Positions 17,951 to 27,159 of a stretch of DNA of 64,000 nucleotides are shown here, piece by piece. Positions within the stretch are counted from its first letter, which is position 1; each line of letters starts with the position of its first letter. Source of the stretch: Gaetbulibacter sp. 4G1 (lineage in GTDB: Bacteria; Bacteroidota; Bacteroidia; Flavobacteriales; Flavobacteriaceae); assembly GCF_002741945.1 (NCBI RefSeq), contig NZ_MDVN01000024.1, positions 248,001 to 312,000 of the forward strand, written 5' to 3'. The notes beneath the pieces are model-generated. The model was not told the DNA's origin, did not search any database, and was given only the letters and a program-made list of their open reading frames with translations. The position numbers were made by a program, and so were the translations under genes.

Positions 17951-19678
17951 TCAATCTTTTGGTGTTAAACCATTGGCATATCTATATAAATTTTCTGTTA
18001 TACGATTTATAACTCCTGAATCAGGCTCAAAATTTTTGACAAAATTTCGCATATCTGACACATAGGATTCCCATTCTTTTATCATTTGAATTCCTTCAAA
18101 TACGTTACTGTAATTTAATATTGCAAAACGGCTATAATGTCTTATTGTATTTGAATATCTAGGTTTAGTCCATATATTCTTAGTTTTTGTATCACTTAAT
18201 AAAAAGATTTTTTCGTATTCAGAATATTTCGAATAAAATTCAATATTTCCCTGACTAAGTATAATACTAAAATATGTATACAACGTTGCAAAATACTCCT
18301 CATGTATTTTAAAATGATTTTTAGCTTCATCAAACTCTCCATCATAAATAGCTTGGAAAAATTTAGTATGAGCACCGGCTTTCATATAGTCTTTGAATAA
18401 AACATTTTTAGCTTTGGAAATTTCCATGATTTCGGAGTCAGATAGCGCTTCAGATTTTTCCCTTTTCAATTTTTCAGCTTTAACCCGTTCAGCTTTTTCT
18501 TTTGCTATTTTCTCTAATCGTGTTTTCTCTTTTTCTGCTTTTAACCTTCTATCTTCTGCTATTAATCTTCTTTTTTCTGCTTCTATCTTTTTTAATTCGA
18601 TTCGCTTTTCATCAAGTAATTGTACTAGATTATTGATTGTTAAATCATCTTTTTCCAAACCTACTAGATATTGTGAGTTGATTAATTCGATTTCACTAAG
18701 TTTATTGGTTGAAGAAATTCTTTTATTGAGTTCTGATGATAATAATCCAACTAACAATGTTTTCTTCTGTCTATAGGCTCTGTTGATTTCAGAAATTTCT
18801 ATTTTATTAGAATAATATGAGAACAGATTGTTAAATTCTCTATACTGCCTTGTTATTTTTTCTAGGCCATTCATGGAGTTTTCTATTGACTGTATTAAAA
18901 TTAACTCCTCAGACTGATATGACTTAGAGACTTCCTTTAATAAATCAGATAGTTTATTATCAATTTTTTCCTTAGAAGCAATATCAAGGGCATTGTATTG
19001 ATTTTTATGTTCTCTTTTGAAATCTAATAAATACTTTAGGAAGTAACTAATATTTTCAAATCGGACAAATGAGAGATTTTTAAAAAGTTCATTGCTTGCA
19101 CTTAGGGACTTATTATCTTCTATAACACGTTTTAACTCTGTAATCTCAGATGGAAAAAGTTTATTGAATTCCCTTGGAATCCTTGATTGTAAATTTTGAA
19201 GCTCAGTCAGAGACATCTCTCCATTAAGAATTGAATTTTCAAGGTCATTATATTTTTTTTGTAGAATCCTATACTCAACTACAGATTTTTTTATATCAGT
19301 ATGTCTATATTTAAACACAGTGAAATCAATTGCAAAGGGATATAAAAATCTCTTGCTACGCCATGGAGATTGAGCAATGAAAGACTTTTTTGTTAAACAT
19401 TTAGAGGACTTCTTCCATATATATCTAATTTGCTTATCTGATAGTTCATCAAACTTTACTCCAAATACTGGGACAAAAAATTTGTCAGAATATAGATTCT
19501 CAATAACATTTTTCTCTAACCTTTCATTATACATCAAAGAGTTAAAGTCCTCATTAGGATAATTTTTCGTGACGATAGACGTCCATTTTATTATAGCGTC
19601 ACAGTCAATATTTTGTGCATTAGAATATACTGATGAAAGAAATATAATTAAGAATAGGCCTCTCCGAAAAAGAATCAT
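17951..19678 (-). CDS. Secreted coiled-coil protein of unknown function
   Basis: I do not recognise the family. A signal peptide (MILFRRGLFLIIFLSSVYSNA) is followed by an alpha-helical protein with Cys in NIDCDAIIKW and KCLTKKS, long charged helices across residues 120-350, and a strongly repetitive Lys/Glu/Arg coiled coil near residues 355-405 (EAEKRRLIAEDRRLKAEKEK type). A further helical domain follows (AGAHTKFFQAIYDGEFDEA). No catalytic motif is seen. It is a lone gene between R3 and R4, so it behaves as a single-gene cassette. Confidence 0.55.
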   Translation of the reverse strand: MILFRRGLFLIIFLSSVYSNAQNIDCDAIIKWTSIVTKNYPNEDFNSLMYNERLEKNVIENLYSDKFFVPVFGVKFDELSDKQIRYIWKKSSKCLTKKSFIAQSPWRSKRFLYPFAIDFTVFKYRHTDIKKSVVEYRILQKKYNDLENSILNGEMSLTELQNLQSRIPREFNKLFPSEITELKRVIEDNKSLSASNELFKNLSFVRFENISYFLKYLLDFKREHKNQYNALDIASKEKIDNKLSDLLKEVSKSYQSEELILIQSIENSMNGLEKITRQYREFNNLFSYYSNKIEISEINRAYRQKKTLLVGLLSSELNKRISSTNKLSEIELINSQYLVGLEKDDLTINNLVQLLDEKRIELKKIEAEKRRLIAEDRRLKAEKEKTRLEKIAKEKAERVKAEKLKREKSEALSDSEIMEISKAKNVLFKDYMKAGAHTKFFQAIYDGEFDEAKNHFKIHEEYFATLYTYFSIILSQGNIEFYSKYSEYEKIFLLSDTKTKNIWTKPRYSNTIRHYSRFAILNYSNVFEGIQMIKEWESYVSDMRNFVKNFEPDSGVINRITENLYRYANGLTPKD

Positions 19679-19782
19679 ATGTTGTTTTATGTTGGTGAAA
19701 TTTAATATTTTAAATATACATCATTTATAGTTTATTTTTACATAAATCTTTTTAATTAAGTAATACAAATATGATAATATAA

Positions 19783-20250
19783 ACCATTCCACACACATTA
19801 TGCTTCCCTCCTACGTTGTCGCATAAAAAGTGTTCCATTAACATTGTAGAAGAAACTTATAGAATAAATTTTTTCAAGAAACTGTAGTAACAACTTTCGC
19901 TTTTATCCAAAGCTCAAGTTACATAACGCAGAACATTATAGTACAAATGTTCATGTGTAGCCGTTTTGCCCAATCGTGCCATTTGATAGCTATAATTCCA
20001 TAATATCTTTTTTTCTTGATAAAAAAAGAATCAAAAAAATCAAGACTGCATAAAATTTTGGAAACAATTACGGCTAGTTTCGCTATATTTTAGGAAACAT
20101 TGTAACTTGTTAACATTGTTTCGAAATCACTTGTATAAGTGAAAATCTTAAGAAACTGTATTACTAAACCCCTAAAATATGCACACTCATTTCATCTATT
20201 GTTTTAACAAAAATTCTATGAGGCCGTTTCGCCAACGCTCCATCTGGGTA
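19783..20250 (+). repeat. Repeat copy R4 (internally deleted)
   Basis: This copy fills the gap between the 575-residue gene and the LytTR regulator. It has the head (19783-19839), the pre-V hairpin block, motif V (19918-19950), and motif F cut short after CTATAATTCCATAATAT (from 19987). It then jumps straight to the CTTGAT/ATCAAG hairpin block (20013-20044), the GGAAACAATTACGGC block, the tail (20187-20225) and CGCCAACGCTCC. Compared with R1, about 400 bases are missing between motif F and the hairpin block. Confidence 0.85.
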
Positions 20251-20288
20251 AAAAACGAATTAGTTCTATTAAAAAAATGAATAGAAAC

Positions 20289-20963
20289 TTAAAAACTATT
20301 TAAGACTTTACTTTTGAGACGTACACTTATAGGAATTTTATAATCACCTATAATAATTTGATTTCCAACAATTTTATCTACTTTATATTTAGATACTATA
20401 TACGATTTGTGTGTTTGAATAAAATTATCTTCGGGTAATCGATCTTTAAAACTCTTTAAAGATACATGTGTAATTATGGTTTCCTTTGGTGTTACTATTT
20501 TGATATAATTTTGCAGTGCTTCTACAAATAGAATATCCTTTATATCTATCTTTTTAACTTGTCTTTCACTCTTTAAATAAAGCATACTTTTTTCATCATA
20601 ACTACCATAATAACTGTTGACTTTATTAACTGCTTGTAAAAACCGTTTAAAAGAAATTGGTTTTACTAAATAGTCTAAAACATTAAATGTAAAGCTTTCT
20701 AACGCGTACTCTTTGTAGGCCGTTGTCATTATTACTGAAGGGGATTTTTTTAAGTCTTTTAACCAATCAATACCCGAAAGTATTGGCATATTGATATCTA
20801 AAAAAATTAAATCGATGCCATTTGTTTCAAGATGATGATTGGCTTGTAATACATTTTTACATAATGCCACAACATTTAAAAACGGCACTTCTTTACAATA
20901 ATCGTTAATACCCTCTCTTGCTAAAGGCTCATCATCTATTATTAAACAATTTAGTTGTTTCAT
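20289..20963 (-). CDS. LytTR-family response regulator
   Basis: This is a cytoplasmic two-component regulator of 224 residues. The receiver domain (residues 1-120) has IIDDEPLAREG, phospho-acceptor Asp56 in LIFLDINMP and the conserved Lys in LVKPIS. The LytTR DNA-binding domain (residues 130-224) has VKKIDIKDILFVEALQNYIK and THKSYIV. It lies 9 bases after the sensor kinase gene and is certainly its partner. Targets are unknown. Confidence 0.93.
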   Translation of the reverse strand: MKQLNCLIIDDEPLAREGINDYCKEVPFLNVVALCKNVLQANHHLETNGIDLIFLDINMPILSGIDWLKDLKKSPSVIMTTAYKEYALESFTFNVLDYLVKPISFKRFLQAVNKVNSYYGSYDEKSMLYLKSERQVKKIDIKDILFVEALQNYIKIVTPKETIITHVSLKSFKDRLPEDNFIQTHKSYIVSKYKVDKIVGNQIIIGDYKIPISVRLKSKVLNSF

Positions 20964-20972
20964 GTTATTGCT

Positions 20973-22037
20973 TTATAAATCTATGGTCAGATCTACTATA
21001 AAATTTGGGTGCACCTTACGAATATCTAATTCATGTCTGTCCGGATACACCAAAGACAAGCGTCTTTTTACATTTATTAACCCTATGCCTCCTGCAATAT
21101 TCTTACCACCGACATTGTCATAAGTGTTTGTACATTTTAACGAAAGCTTACCTCCTACTTCTTTAATATTTATGTTTATAACATTATCCAAATTATTGCT
21201 CTTGTTGCTGCAATGTTTAAACGCATTTTCTATGAACGGGATTAGTAATAAGGGCACTATTTTTTTTGTAGAGCTTTCAAAATCTATAGTATACGTTAAC
21301 TGTATATCTGACCCTTTACGAGTTTTTTCTAGTTTAATATATTGTAACACAAAATCTAATTCTCTCTCCAATAAAATCTGTTTTCCGCTTTCATACAACT
21401 GATAGCGCAACAACTCTGAAAACTGAAGCAATGTGTCTTTAGCTAGGGCATCGTCTTTACCAATTAAATGGTAAACATTGTTAATTCCGTTAAATAAAAA
21501 GTGGGGATTTAACTGTGCTCTTAGATATTTTAATTCTGCCTTAAAAGATTCTTGTATTAGTAATTGTTTTTCCTTTTCAGATGTTTTGTGTGCCTGTCTT
21601 AAGATATAATAAAAACCAGCAACACTATAGAATAGGTTAACAAAAACAGTAACACTAAAGTTGTCCTCAAATTCATCTGTATCATAGATTTCAAATATAT
21701 CATACAGCGTATAATCAAAATAAGTTTCAATTAGAGAAACTACTAGGCATAAAGAAAAAGAAAGCACATAGTATATTGCTTTTTTATGATTCATATACAT
21801 TTTTGGCACCAACCAAAACACTTGTATATAAAACAAAAAGATATTGGTTAAAATCCCATAGGTATAGGCATAGGCTAAACTATTATGAGCTTCAGAAACA
21901 TTATTAAACCCGTTCCAATCTGAATGGACAACAAAAGCAAACAACCAATAATTTAATACCCAGATCAATAGATGCAGTACTATTTTCTTTATCGATTTGG
22001 TTTTGATCATCGGTGGTTTTTGTACAAAGAAACACAT
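20973..22037 (-). CDS. LytS-type sensor histidine kinase
   Basis: The N-terminal half holds four hydrophobic helices (near residues 20-40, 48-72, 85-105 and 125-145), followed by the His_kinase (LytS) domain with ELKYLRAQLNPHFLFNGIN; the His in NPHFLFN is the phosphorylated residue. The ATPase motif is IPFIENAFKHC, then GGIGLINVKRRL. It pairs with the LytTR regulator just downstream. The start at 22037 gives MCFFVQKPPM; the Met at 22010 (MIKTKSIKK) is an equally plausible start because TTTCTTTG, a promoter-like sequence, covers the first one. Confidence 0.9.
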   Translation of the reverse strand: MCFFVQKPPMIKTKSIKKIVLHLLIWVLNYWLFAFVVHSDWNGFNNVSEAHNSLAYAYTYGILTNIFLFYIQVFWLVPKMYMNHKKAIYYVLSFSLCLVVSLIETYFDYTLYDIFEIYDTDEFEDNFSVTVFVNLFYSVAGFYYILRQAHKTSEKEKQLLIQESFKAELKYLRAQLNPHFLFNGINNVYHLIGKDDALAKDTLLQFSELLRYQLYESGKQILLERELDFVLQYIKLEKTRKGSDIQLTYTIDFESSTKKIVPLLLIPFIENAFKHCSNKSNNLDNVININIKEVGGKLSLKCTNTYDNVGGKNIAGGIGLINVKRRLSLVYPDRHELDIRKVHPNFIVDLTIDL

Positions 22038-22150
22038 TATTTACTTGTAAATGAGGTATTATTACGTTCGTCAACTAGTATTCAACGGTTGTCAAATTAC
22101 TTGTTTTAAAGACACTTCCCTTTTATTTCTTTGCCTAAAACTTATATATC

Positions 22151-23062
22151 ATGAAAAAAACGATCTTAAAAATCACCAAATCCAATCTATTTTATTTTAG
22201 CAGCAATACAATACTCGCTGTAATGTTCTCAATTGTAACATACTCATGTTCTAACGATGATGGCGAAAATGAACCTGTAATTGCTGACGAAATAGCACAA
22301 GAAATTAAAGACCTAATATTTTATAAAGGAGACGAAAAAGCATCTACCGTTTTAATAAATGTTCAAGGAGGACCAGCACCAGTACTTGATGAAGGTACTG
22401 TAGATTGGTTAATTGAAACCTTTGATACTAAAGGTATTTTAACTGTAACTGTGCACCAAGCGCAAACTAAGAATTCTAGCATATTATTTGGTGATGAAAT
22501 TACATTAAATGATGCCGTTAGTTTTAATGCCGAAAGCGTAGAAATACTGTATAAAACCATTAAATATTTTAAAGATGAAGGTAGAACGATTTATGTTGTA
22601 GGTGCTTCATTTGGGGCATTTATTAGCCAAGAATTAATTGCGAAAAAAGGCATAGATGTGGCCGATAAATTTTTGATTATCTCTGGCAGATTAGATGTTA
22701 ATGATGTCTTTTGGCAAGGATTAGCCGATGGCAGAAACGCAGAGTTTGAAAATGGTGTAACGCCAATAGTAGCTCCAGAACCTTTTGATAATGCGTTTAA
22801 TAGAAATGAAGCAAGATTATTTGCAGCAATTGTAAAGAATAGATATACCGAAGAATTTAATACTATAGAGAGTTTATCTAACCTAACTTATATCTATGGC
22901 GAAACCGACGAAGCTGTTGGGAGTCTTACAGATGCTGAAGTTACCTTTTTGCAGTCTAAAAACACCAATATACTTTCTGGCAATGGTGGTCATGATGAAC
23001 CTTTTGTGAGGTTTATAGAGCGAGGATTTAGTGAGGCATTTGGAATAGAATCACTACAGTAA
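22151..23062 (+). CDS. Lipoprotein alpha/beta-hydrolase-like protein
   Basis: The N-terminus is a lipoprotein signal ending VTYSCSNDD, so export and lipid anchoring are likely. The body has alpha/beta hydrolase landmarks: a nucleophile elbow GASFGA near residue 155, a possible acid in YGETDEAVG and a His in GNGGHDEPF near the C-terminus, giving a plausible Ser-Asp-His triad. Substrate unknown. It is divergent from the LytS/LytTR pair, which makes it a possible target of that system. Confidence 0.65.
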   Translation: MKKTILKITKSNLFYFSSNTILAVMFSIVTYSCSNDDGENEPVIADEIAQEIKDLIFYKGDEKASTVLINVQGGPAPVLDEGTVDWLIETFDTKGILTVTVHQAQTKNSSILFGDEITLNDAVSFNAESVEILYKTIKYFKDEGRTIYVVGASFGAFISQELIAKKGIDVADKFLIISGRLDVNDVFWQGLADGRNAEFENGVTPIVAPEPFDNAFNRNEARLFAAIVKNRYTEEFNTIESLSNLTYIYGETDEAVGSLTDAEVTFLQSKNTNILSGNGGHDEPFVRFIERGFSEAFGIESLQ

Positions 23063-23266
23063 AACAATTCGTAAAGATGAAACGTACTGTATAATTTTTC
23101 TACCCACAGCCATATTATGCTTGCTATTTCTTATATCACTTATTGAAGTGCAAGTGCTGTAGAAAGTGATGCTGGAGAGAAGGACGAAAATAGCTTTTTC
23201 ATCACGCGTTACATATTTAAAAGGCAATTGAATTAAAAAAATAAAATGATTTAAAAAACATAAATT

Positions 23267-23830
23267 ATGAAAAAAGTAGTATTAATAACAGTTATAACAG
23301 TTTTAGGCTTGTCAAATGTTAATGCACAAAAAATTAAGTTTGGTGCTAAGGCAGGTTTAAATTTTGCATTTATTACTGGAGACAATACAGAAGATTTAGA
23401 TCCCAACACAGATTTTCATTTTGGCTTTCTGGCGGAAATACCCCTTTCAGGAAAATTCGCTTTTCAACCCGAATTAATCTATTCTGGACAAGGAGCTGAG
23501 CTAAATATTGCATCTGAAGGCAGAATTTCGCTAAATTATCTAAATGTACCAATAATAGGGAAATACTATGTCACCAAGCGATTGAGTTTAGAAGCAGGAC
23601 CTCAAATTGGCTTTTTGCTTTCTACTAAAGGAGGTACTTTAGACTACAAAAATATTTTAAGAACAACAGATTATGGTGTAAATTTTGGCGTTGGCTACAA
23701 ACTTGATAACGGAGTCAATTTAAGTGCAAGATATAATCTTGGGCTATCAAACATTTATAAAGCAAAGAACATTACTGATAAAAATAGAAATGGCGTGTTT
23801 CAACTATCTGTTGGTTATTTCTTTAAATAA
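23267..23830 (+). CDS. Outer-membrane beta-barrel (porin family) protein
   Basis: A signal peptide (MKKVVLITVITVLGLSNVNA) precedes a 165-residue barrel-type domain with alternating hydrophobic strands: KIKFGAKAGLNFAF, FHFGFLAEIPL, FAFQPELIYSGQG, LNVPIIGKYYV, LEAGPQIGFLL and the C-terminal FQLSVGYFFK with a terminal aromatic. This is the PorT/OMP_b-brl family. A terminator follows directly. Confidence 0.85.
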   Translation: MKKVVLITVITVLGLSNVNAQKIKFGAKAGLNFAFITGDNTEDLDPNTDFHFGFLAEIPLSGKFAFQPELIYSGQGAELNIASEGRISLNYLNVPIIGKYYVTKRLSLEAGPQIGFLLSTKGGTLDYKNILRTTDYGVNFGVGYKLDNGVNLSARYNLGLSNIYKAKNITDKNRNGVFQLSVGYFFK

Positions 23831-23836
23831 AACTCT

Positions 23837-23873
23837 AAACCCCAAGTGAATTCATTTGGGGTTTATTTTTTTA
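23837..23873 (+). terminator. Rho-independent terminator after the beta-barrel gene
   Basis: Arms AAACCCCAA (23837-23845) and TTGGGGTTT (23856-23864) flank an AT-rich GAATTC-centred loop and are followed by a T-rich stretch. Confidence 0.85.
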
Positions 23874-23915
23874 ATATTAACACTTTTATTTCAATCAATT
23901 AAACAATATAAAATC

Positions 23916-25004
23916 ATGAAAAAAGCAAATACAATCTTATTACTTCTAATAATGTCATTTTCATTAATGAACTTTAGTTGTACCAGTAGTGATGGAGAGA
24001 TAATAATTGATAATTTATCAGATATTGATAAAAAGCTTAAGGAAACAGATTTTTCAGGTGTCGTTTTAGTCGCTAAAAATGACGAGATCATATTTAATAA
24101 GGCATATGGAAGAAAGAATAGTCAAGAAAACGGATTTAATGATATAAATACCGTTTTTGATATTTGCTCTATTACAAAACAATTTACTGCTGCTGGAATA
24201 CTAAAATTATCAATGAAAAATAAGATCTCAGTTAATGATAGTTTATCAAAATACTTTGAGGCTGTTCCTAACGACAAAAAAAATATAACCATTCATCAGT
24301 TGCTCACACATTCTTCTGGCTTATCAGTTGGTATAGGCGGTGATTATGAAACCATTACTGAGGAAGAGTTTCTAAATCAAGTATTCAATAGCAAATTGGT
24401 TAGTCCTATTGGGGAAAAATTTAATTATTCTAATATAGGCTATAGCTTACTTGGTTTAATAATTGAAAAAGCCAGTGGAATGGATTATGAAACCTTTTTA
24501 AACTTAGAGATTTTTAAACCTTCAAAAATGTACTATACTGGCTATATAATTCCAGATTGGGAACGTAATGAAGTTGCCAACGGTTACTTGAATGGAATTG
24601 AAGCTAAAAAACCAAATGAAGAAAATTGGAGTGACAATGGTCCGTATCTCAATCTTAAAGGAAATGGAGGTATTCTAACAAGAGCGAATGATTTATTACT
24701 CTGGAGCCAATCAATAATGAATAATACGGTACTAGATGAGTCAACTACAACTAAATATCTCTACCCTCATTTTGAACCTACAAATATATATGATAGCTAC
24801 GGATATGGATGGGGAATTGAAAACTCTAACTCAGAAAACAAGCTAGTAGTTCACGGTGGTGCGAGTTATCTATTTACTTCAGACCTATGGATCTATCCTA
24901 AAAAAGGAATTACCATAATCGTACTCAGTAATGAATTTGAAGAATCTGTCTATACAATTGCAAGAAAAGTATCAGATTTTTTACTTAAAAATAAAAATAT
25001 ATAG
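23916..25004 (+). CDS. Beta-lactamase-fold serine hydrolase lipoprotein
   Basis: This class C beta-lactamase/esterase-type serine hydrolase has the SxxK motif in DICSITKQFT, the YxN motif in FNYSNIGYSLLG, and VVHGGASY as the third (HGG/KTG-type) box. The start is placed at 23916 because it yields a clean lipoprotein signal (MKKANTILLLLIMSF ... NFSC); the upstream ATG at 23856 lies inside the previous terminator. Likely periplasmic or outer-membrane attached. It may act on peptides, esters or cell-wall fragments; resistance activity is not implied. Confidence 0.85.
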   Translation: MKKANTILLLLIMSFSLMNFSCTSSDGEIIIDNLSDIDKKLKETDFSGVVLVAKNDEIIFNKAYGRKNSQENGFNDINTVFDICSITKQFTAAGILKLSMKNKISVNDSLSKYFEAVPNDKKNITIHQLLTHSSGLSVGIGGDYETITEEEFLNQVFNSKLVSPIGEKFNYSNIGYSLLGLIIEKASGMDYETFLNLEIFKPSKMYYTGYIIPDWERNEVANGYLNGIEAKKPNEENWSDNGPYLNLKGNGGILTRANDLLLWSQSIMNNTVLDESTTTKYLYPHFEPTNIYDSYGYGWGIENSNSENKLVVHGGASYLFTSDLWIYPKKGITIIVLSNEFEESVYTIARKVSDFLLKNKNI

Positions 25005-25213
25005 AATAAAATCATATTTAAGGTTCGTATTCATTTTACTAGTATCTGGTCTCAAAATTTAGTTTTGAGATAAACGGTTATAGGTGTTAACACTGAAAAA
25101 TCGACTTTGTATGGACATGGTGTTCAAAGAAATGTGTTAGAAATGACCGATAAGTCCAGTTAAACTTAAAGACTCACATGAAAAGAAATTCTAATAACCG
25201 TATCTGATATTCC

Positions 25214-25600
25214 AATATCATTTTCCACATATTACGCTTCCCTCCTACGTCGTCGCATAATAAGTGTTCCACTAACTTTTGTAAAGAAACTTTTAGAAAT
25301 AATTTTTTTTTAAGAAACTGTAGTAAGAACTTTTCGCTCTTATCCAAAGCTCAAGTTACATAACGCGAAAACATTATAGTACACTTTTAATATTAGATGA
25401 TCCAGTGGATGATTCAATATTAAAACAATATTTAGTTATAGATTTGATGTGTGTTACTATGTAGCTATAATTCCATATTATGTAAAATATCCCAGGAAGC
25501 CCCGTAGAAACAATAAACTATTGTCTAGGGGGCATTAAACTTTTGAGCTTTGGGTTTGCAATTATGTTTTCTGAGACCGTTTTTCCAACGCTTCATCCTA
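25214..25600 (+). repeat. Repeat copy R5 (with variable hairpin)
   Basis: This copy has the head (TTTTCCACATATTACGC and GTCGTCGCATAATAAGTG, 25219-25273), the pre-V block, motif V (25355-25388) and a hairpin with arms 25385-25394 and 25416-25425. A block identical to R6 for about 75 bases follows (25426-25499), including motif F (25462-25488), then CCCAGGAAGC, the ACAATAAACTATTGTCTAG block, and a tail remnant GAGACCGTTTTTCC then AACGC. Bases 25005-25213, before the head, hold no recognisable gene. Confidence 0.85.
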
Positions 25601-25829
25601 CATCTTTTCTAATTCGTCTTAAATGATAGCTATGAAGGAATACGGCTATACAACTTCCTACAATTATCGGCATGGCTCCGAGTAAAATTCCGTACAGAAT
25701 AAAAATAGAATTTGCTATAGTTGAAATTAATCTTAATCTTTTTTCGCCTTTAACAAGCATTGAATATAAATTAACGATTATAGCCAAATAACCTATAATA
25801 TCTAAAGAAAAAAAATAGATGGTATTCAT
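25593..25829 (-). CDS. Small YgjV-like membrane protein
   Basis: This 78-residue protein has three hydrophobic helices (FSLDIIGYLAIIVNLYSML, LISTIANSIFILYGILLG, MPIIVGSCIAVFLHSY). The pattern resembles the YgjV family of inner-membrane proteins of unknown function. It ends inside the right edge of R5 and lies 10 bases after the GNAT gene. Confidence 0.6.
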   Translation of the reverse strand: MNTIYFFSLDIIGYLAIIVNLYSMLVKGEKRLRLISTIANSIFILYGILLGAMPIIVGSCIAVFLHSYHLRRIRKDVG

Positions 25830-25839
25830 ACTAACTAAA

Positions 25840-26271
25840 TCAATCTATTTTTTTCTGAAAATGATATGCAATAATTGAGTAGCCTAAATTGAAATAGAAC
25901 TTATGCGACCTACTATTTGTAATGTAAGTATTCAACTCGATTGTCTTACATTCATTATTAATTGCCCATTCTTCAATCTTTTGAAAAAAGAATTTTCCAT
26001 ACCCTTTAGACTGGATAGATGGATTAATAATAACATTATCCACTTCGACTTGTCTACCTGAATATAGTTTATGGGTAATCCAACCACTAGATATACCTAT
26101 TATCTGTGAGCCTTCTGTTAACCCAAAACAACGATAACTATCAAAGTTTAACATTTGAGTAAATGATTCCTTTACTTCAACTAAACTAAGTTCAGGGCTA
26201 AGTATAACTCCTAATTCAGCTATTGAGTTTATATCTTTTAGGGTTAATAGTTTGAATTGCAAATTTTTCAT
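25840..26271 (-). CDS. GNAT-family N-acetyltransferase
   Basis: This cytoplasmic acyl-CoA transferase has 143 residues. The acetyl-CoA loop is INPSIQSKGYGKFFFQ (motif A, QxxGxG/A type) preceded by the beta-4 strand VEVDNVII. The C-terminal LNTYITNSRSHKFYFNLGYS is the GNAT motif B. Substrate not predictable. It lies 4 bases from a MarR regulator gene and is probably controlled by it. Confidence 0.88.
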   Translation of the reverse strand: MKNLQFKLLTLKDINSIAELGVILSPELSLVEVKESFTQMLNFDSYRCFGLTEGSQIIGISSGWITHKLYSGRQVEVDNVIINPSIQSKGYGKFFFQKIEEWAINNECKTIELNTYITNSRSHKFYFNLGYSIIAYHFQKKID

Positions 26272-26275
26272 TGTG

Positions 26276-26773
26276 TTAAAGGGTATTTGAGTTATCTTCT
26301 ATTTTGTAATAATCTATATAAGTTTGAAATAGGCTTTTATGAGCCAATTTTTCTTCTAATCTTTTTAACAGCACTATAATATTCTCGTCAATAATTGTAT
26401 CTAATACTTTTTTTATCTTCTCCCATTCTTCTTCTAGCCTAGGAAGTTCTAATAGAGATTTTTTTGTCAGTTTTATCAATTGTTTTCTTGAATCCTTTGC
26501 GTCGGTTTCACTTTTCAAATACCCCTCTAACTTCATTCTTTTAACAATTTTAATAATTGCTGGATGGGAAAAGCCTAAAACATCTGCTATTTGAGTTACA
26601 GTCATTTTCTTTTCTTGCTTCAGTAAGAGAAAAATTAAATGCCAATTTGGCTCTATGTTTAAATTTAATCTTGCATAGACTTTTCTTGAATCGTACATTA
26701 TACTATCACTTATACGTTTTATACGAGCTGTATAACCTGCTGTTTCTAATGTTTGTAAATAATCTTCTTTCAT
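26276..26773 (-). CDS. MarR-family transcriptional regulator
   Basis: This 165-residue winged-helix regulator has its DNA-binding helices in TVTQIADVLGFSHPAIIKIV near residue 78 and a wing with ETDAKDSRKQLIKLT. It leads a three-gene unit with the acetyltransferase and the YgjV-like protein. Two inverted GTAACCAGTTAC-type boxes just upstream of its start are the likely autoregulatory operator. Confidence 0.9.
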   Translation of the reverse strand: MKEDYLQTLETAGYTARIKRISDSIMYDSRKVYARLNLNIEPNWHLIFLLLKQEKKMTVTQIADVLGFSHPAIIKIVKRMKLEGYLKSETDAKDSRKQLIKLTKKSLLELPRLEEEWEKIKKVLDTIIDENIIVLLKRLEEKLAHKSLFQTYIDYYKIEDNSNTL

Positions 26774-26782
26774 AAAAAAAAT

Positions 26783-26827
26783 GTAACCAGTTACGCAAAT
26801 ATATATAAAATTAACGTAACTGGTTAC
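26783..26827. promoter_or_regulatory. Inverted pair of GTAACCAGTTAC boxes (MarR operator candidate)
   Basis: GTAACCAGTTACG at 26783-26795 is repeated as its exact reverse complement at 26815-26827, 10-22 bases upstream of the MarR start. Each box is also nearly palindromic itself. Such a pair is what a dimeric MarR regulator would bind. Confidence 0.7.
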
Positions 26828-26855
26828 GTAATATGTAGTAAATTTTTATGAACCC

Positions 26856-27150
26856 AATTCCATACACATTTCCACTTCGCTCCTATCGTCGACTCGGGCA
26901 AAGTATATTCCATTGCATTTTTAAGAAACATTTGAGAAGAAAAAAATCAAAAAGTAGTAGTTTAAACTTCGCTTTTACCAAGCAAAGTTACATAACGCAG
27001 AATATTATAGTACACTTTTCATATTGGATTATCCAGTGGATGATTCAATATGAAAACAATATTTAGTTATAGATTTGATGTGTGTTACTATGTAGCTATA
27101 ATTCCATATTATGTAAAATATCCCAGGAAGTAGCGTAGAAACAATAAACC
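26856..27150 (+). repeat. Repeat copy R6 (with variable hairpin)
   Basis: This copy fills the gap between the MarR gene and a serine hydrolase gene. It has a diverged head (AATTCCATACACATTTCC and TATATTCCATTGC, 26856-26916), motif V (26987-27019), a hairpin (27016-27056) whose arms covary with those of R5, the block identical to R5 (27057-27130) with motif F (27093-27119), and CCCAGGAAG. The tail is absent; the gene stop follows within 30 bases. Confidence 0.85.
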
Positions 27151-27159
27151 TCAGATGCA

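Noticed and set aside
23856-23915. Upstream ATG at 23856 as the start of the lipoprotein hydrolase
   Set aside because: It lies within the terminator of the preceding gene and would bury the lipoprotein signal that begins at 23916.
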